Below are positions 63,166 to 64,000 of a stretch of 64,000 nt of DNA, piece after piece. Origin of the DNA: Oceanobacillus bengalensis (GTDB lineage Bacteria; Bacillota; Bacilli; Bacillales; Amphibacillaceae). The notes beneath the pieces are model-generated. The model searched no databases. It saw only the letters and a program-made list of their open reading frames with translations, and was not told where the DNA came from. Where the stretch lies: assembly GCF_003628445.1 (NCBI RefSeq), contig NZ_RBZO01000008.1, positions 62,001 to 126,000 on the forward strand, written 5' to 3'. Positions within the stretch are counted from its first letter, which is position 1. Every line of letters starts with the position of its first letter. The translations under genes were made by a program, and so were the position numbers.

Positions 63166-63204
63166 ACTGACTATTTAGTCTAAAAAGCATACTGAATGGT
63201 TAGT
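63166..63204 (-). promoter_or_regulatory. Pair of TetR-type operators
   Basis: ACTGACTATTTAGT (63166-63179) and ACTGAATGGTTAGT (63191-63204), both of the form ACTRA-N4-TTAGT, starts 25 bp apart. A TATAAT on the minus strand (63227-63222) would place them just downstream of the start site, suiting repression. They match the site at 50477. Confidence 0.65.
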
Positions 63205-63245
63205 GTTCTAATTTTAAAAATATTATAACATTTCTGAATAAAAAA

Positions 63246-63259
63246 TAAAAGCGCTTTCA
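63246..63259 (-). promoter_or_regulatory. cre site upstream of acyl-CoA dehydrogenase operon
   Basis: TAAAAGCGCTTTCA differs from the cre consensus TGAAAGCGCTTTCA at one position. It lies just upstream of the weak -35 of the predicted promoter. Confidence 0.65.
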
Positions 63260-63295
63260 CAAACATTTATTATTTTTTCAGAACACAACTAAAAA

Positions 63296-63321
63296 GAACA
63301 TACTCCATATAAAGTATGTTC
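63296..63321 (-). terminator. Terminator of SDR gene at window edge
   Basis: GAACATACT and AGTATGTTC arms, 8-nt loop, followed by TTTTTAG on the minus strand. Confidence 0.85.
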
Positions 63322-63381
63322 CCTACCAAAATAATATGGCATCCATTTTAATTTATTGGACAAATATTCTACTTCTCCCCC

Positions 63382-64000
63382 CTACAACGTACTCCCCCCA
63401 TCGACACTCAACACCGTACCTGTTACAAAATCACTTGCCTGTGTTGCTAAATAAATTGCTGCACCCTTTAACATATTCTCATCACCTATTTTTCTTAATG
63501 GGATCGTCTCAACAACAGTGTCTTCTTTTTGAGCTAATGTACCTTTTGTCATTTTTGTTCGAAACATTCCTGGGGCAATTGCGTTTACATAAATATTATG
63601 TCTGGCCCACTTTATCGCTAGGTCCTTTGTAAAATGAATCACTGCCGCTTTACTTGTTGTATAACCAATTGTATTGGTAACCTCAGGGGGTCTTACAGTA
63701 AGTCCGGCAGCCGATGCGATATTAATAATCTTTCCGTAATTATGATCAATCATATGTTTTCCAACTGCCTTACTTAATAAAAACGTTCCAGTAACATTAA
63801 CATTCATTACTTTATTCCACGCTTCTAACGGCATATCTTCAACCGGTGCACCCCACGTCGCCCCACTATTATTTACTAGAATATCTATCTTTCCAAAGTC
63901 ACTGAGCACCTCATTAACGACATCTTCCACTTGTTCCTCACTCGTCACGTCTAATGCATATCCTCTAGCCTTTACTCCATATTCTTTTGAGAGCATCTCA
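63382..64000 (-). CDS. Short-chain dehydrogenase/reductase, N-terminus outside window
   Basis: Partial; the last 204 or so residues are visible and the frame runs off the right edge. NNSGATWGAPVEDMPLEAWN, Ser in NIASAAGLTV, IGYTTSKAAVIHFTKDLAIK (Tyr and Lys) and a C-terminal GTVLSVDGGSTL mark a classical SDR. It is a clear paralog of the SDR at 46563 (same WGAP block and the DLA.KW segment). Probably a 3-hydroxyacyl-CoA dehydrogenase of the same island. Ends at a strong terminator. Confidence 0.9.
   Translation of the reverse strand, partial: EMLSKEYGVKARGYALDVTSEEQVEDVVNEVLSDFGKIDILVNNSGATWGAPVEDMPLEAWNKVMNVNVTGTFLLSKAVGKHMIDHNYGKIINIASAAGLTVRPPEVTNTIGYTTSKAAVIHFTKDLAIKWARHNIYVNAIAPGMFRTKMTKGTLAQKEDTVVETIPLRKIGDENMLKGAAIYLATQASDFVTGTVLSVDGGSTL

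Overview
The window reads as chromosome of a low-GC, endospore-forming Firmicute of the family Bacillaceae. It resembles the Oceanobacillus/Virgibacillus/Ornithinibacillus group; that genus-level guess is inference. The support is an alpha/beta-type small acid-soluble spore protein, the prkA/yhbH/spoVR sporulation genes, CsaA, the DUF1659-DUF2922-YvrJ mini-operon, strong AGGAGG-type ribosome sites, and CcpA and CodY sites. No phage, insertion sequence, tRNA or rRNA was found.

Left part (1-22500): amino-acid metabolism. ilvB-ilvH has a T-box leader, a good promoter and an upstream cre site. ilvD has a near-consensus promoter overlapped by CodY-like boxes. A class V aminotransferase overlaps serA (serine synthesis). 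ilvE, csaA, a spore protein, YitT, an M19 dipeptidase, the U32 pair TrhP1/TrhP2 (tRNA hydroxylation), three tiny conserved genes and an acyl-CoA synthetase follow.

Middle part (22500-43000): a TPR protein and a GTPase, two lipoproteins, arsRBC, an unlisted type I toxin-antitoxin locus (29368-29719), the sporulation genes, ppx-ppk, a cysteine-free HesB-like protein, an aldo/keto reductase and OsmC.

Right part (43000-64000): a catabolic island, almost all on the minus strand. It holds an oxidoreductase, thioesterase, TetR regulator, thiolase, SDRs, two MaoC proteins, two acyl-CoA dehydrogenases, an MBL protein, a peptide-type ABC importer, a CoA ligase, an MFS transporter, and a thiolase-fold protein paired with a DUF35 protein. 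The MaoC pair (one with and one without the catalytic His) and the thiolase-fold protein without a nucleophilic Cys suggest a CoA-dependent pathway ending in retro-aldol cleavage, as in steroid side-chain catabolism. Shared ACTRA-N4-TTAGT operators and two cre sites tie the operons together. The substrate is unknown.

Two kinds of non-coding structure stand out. First, four intergenic tandem arrays have periods of 20, 20, 21 and 21 bp (about two DNA helical turns). They have different consensus sequences and all lie next to intrinsic terminators. Second, there are several interspersed structured repeats: two copies of a roughly 210-220 bp element, one full and one partial copy of a GC-rich Bacillaceae repeat, and five copies of a GGTGCCTGTCAC element.
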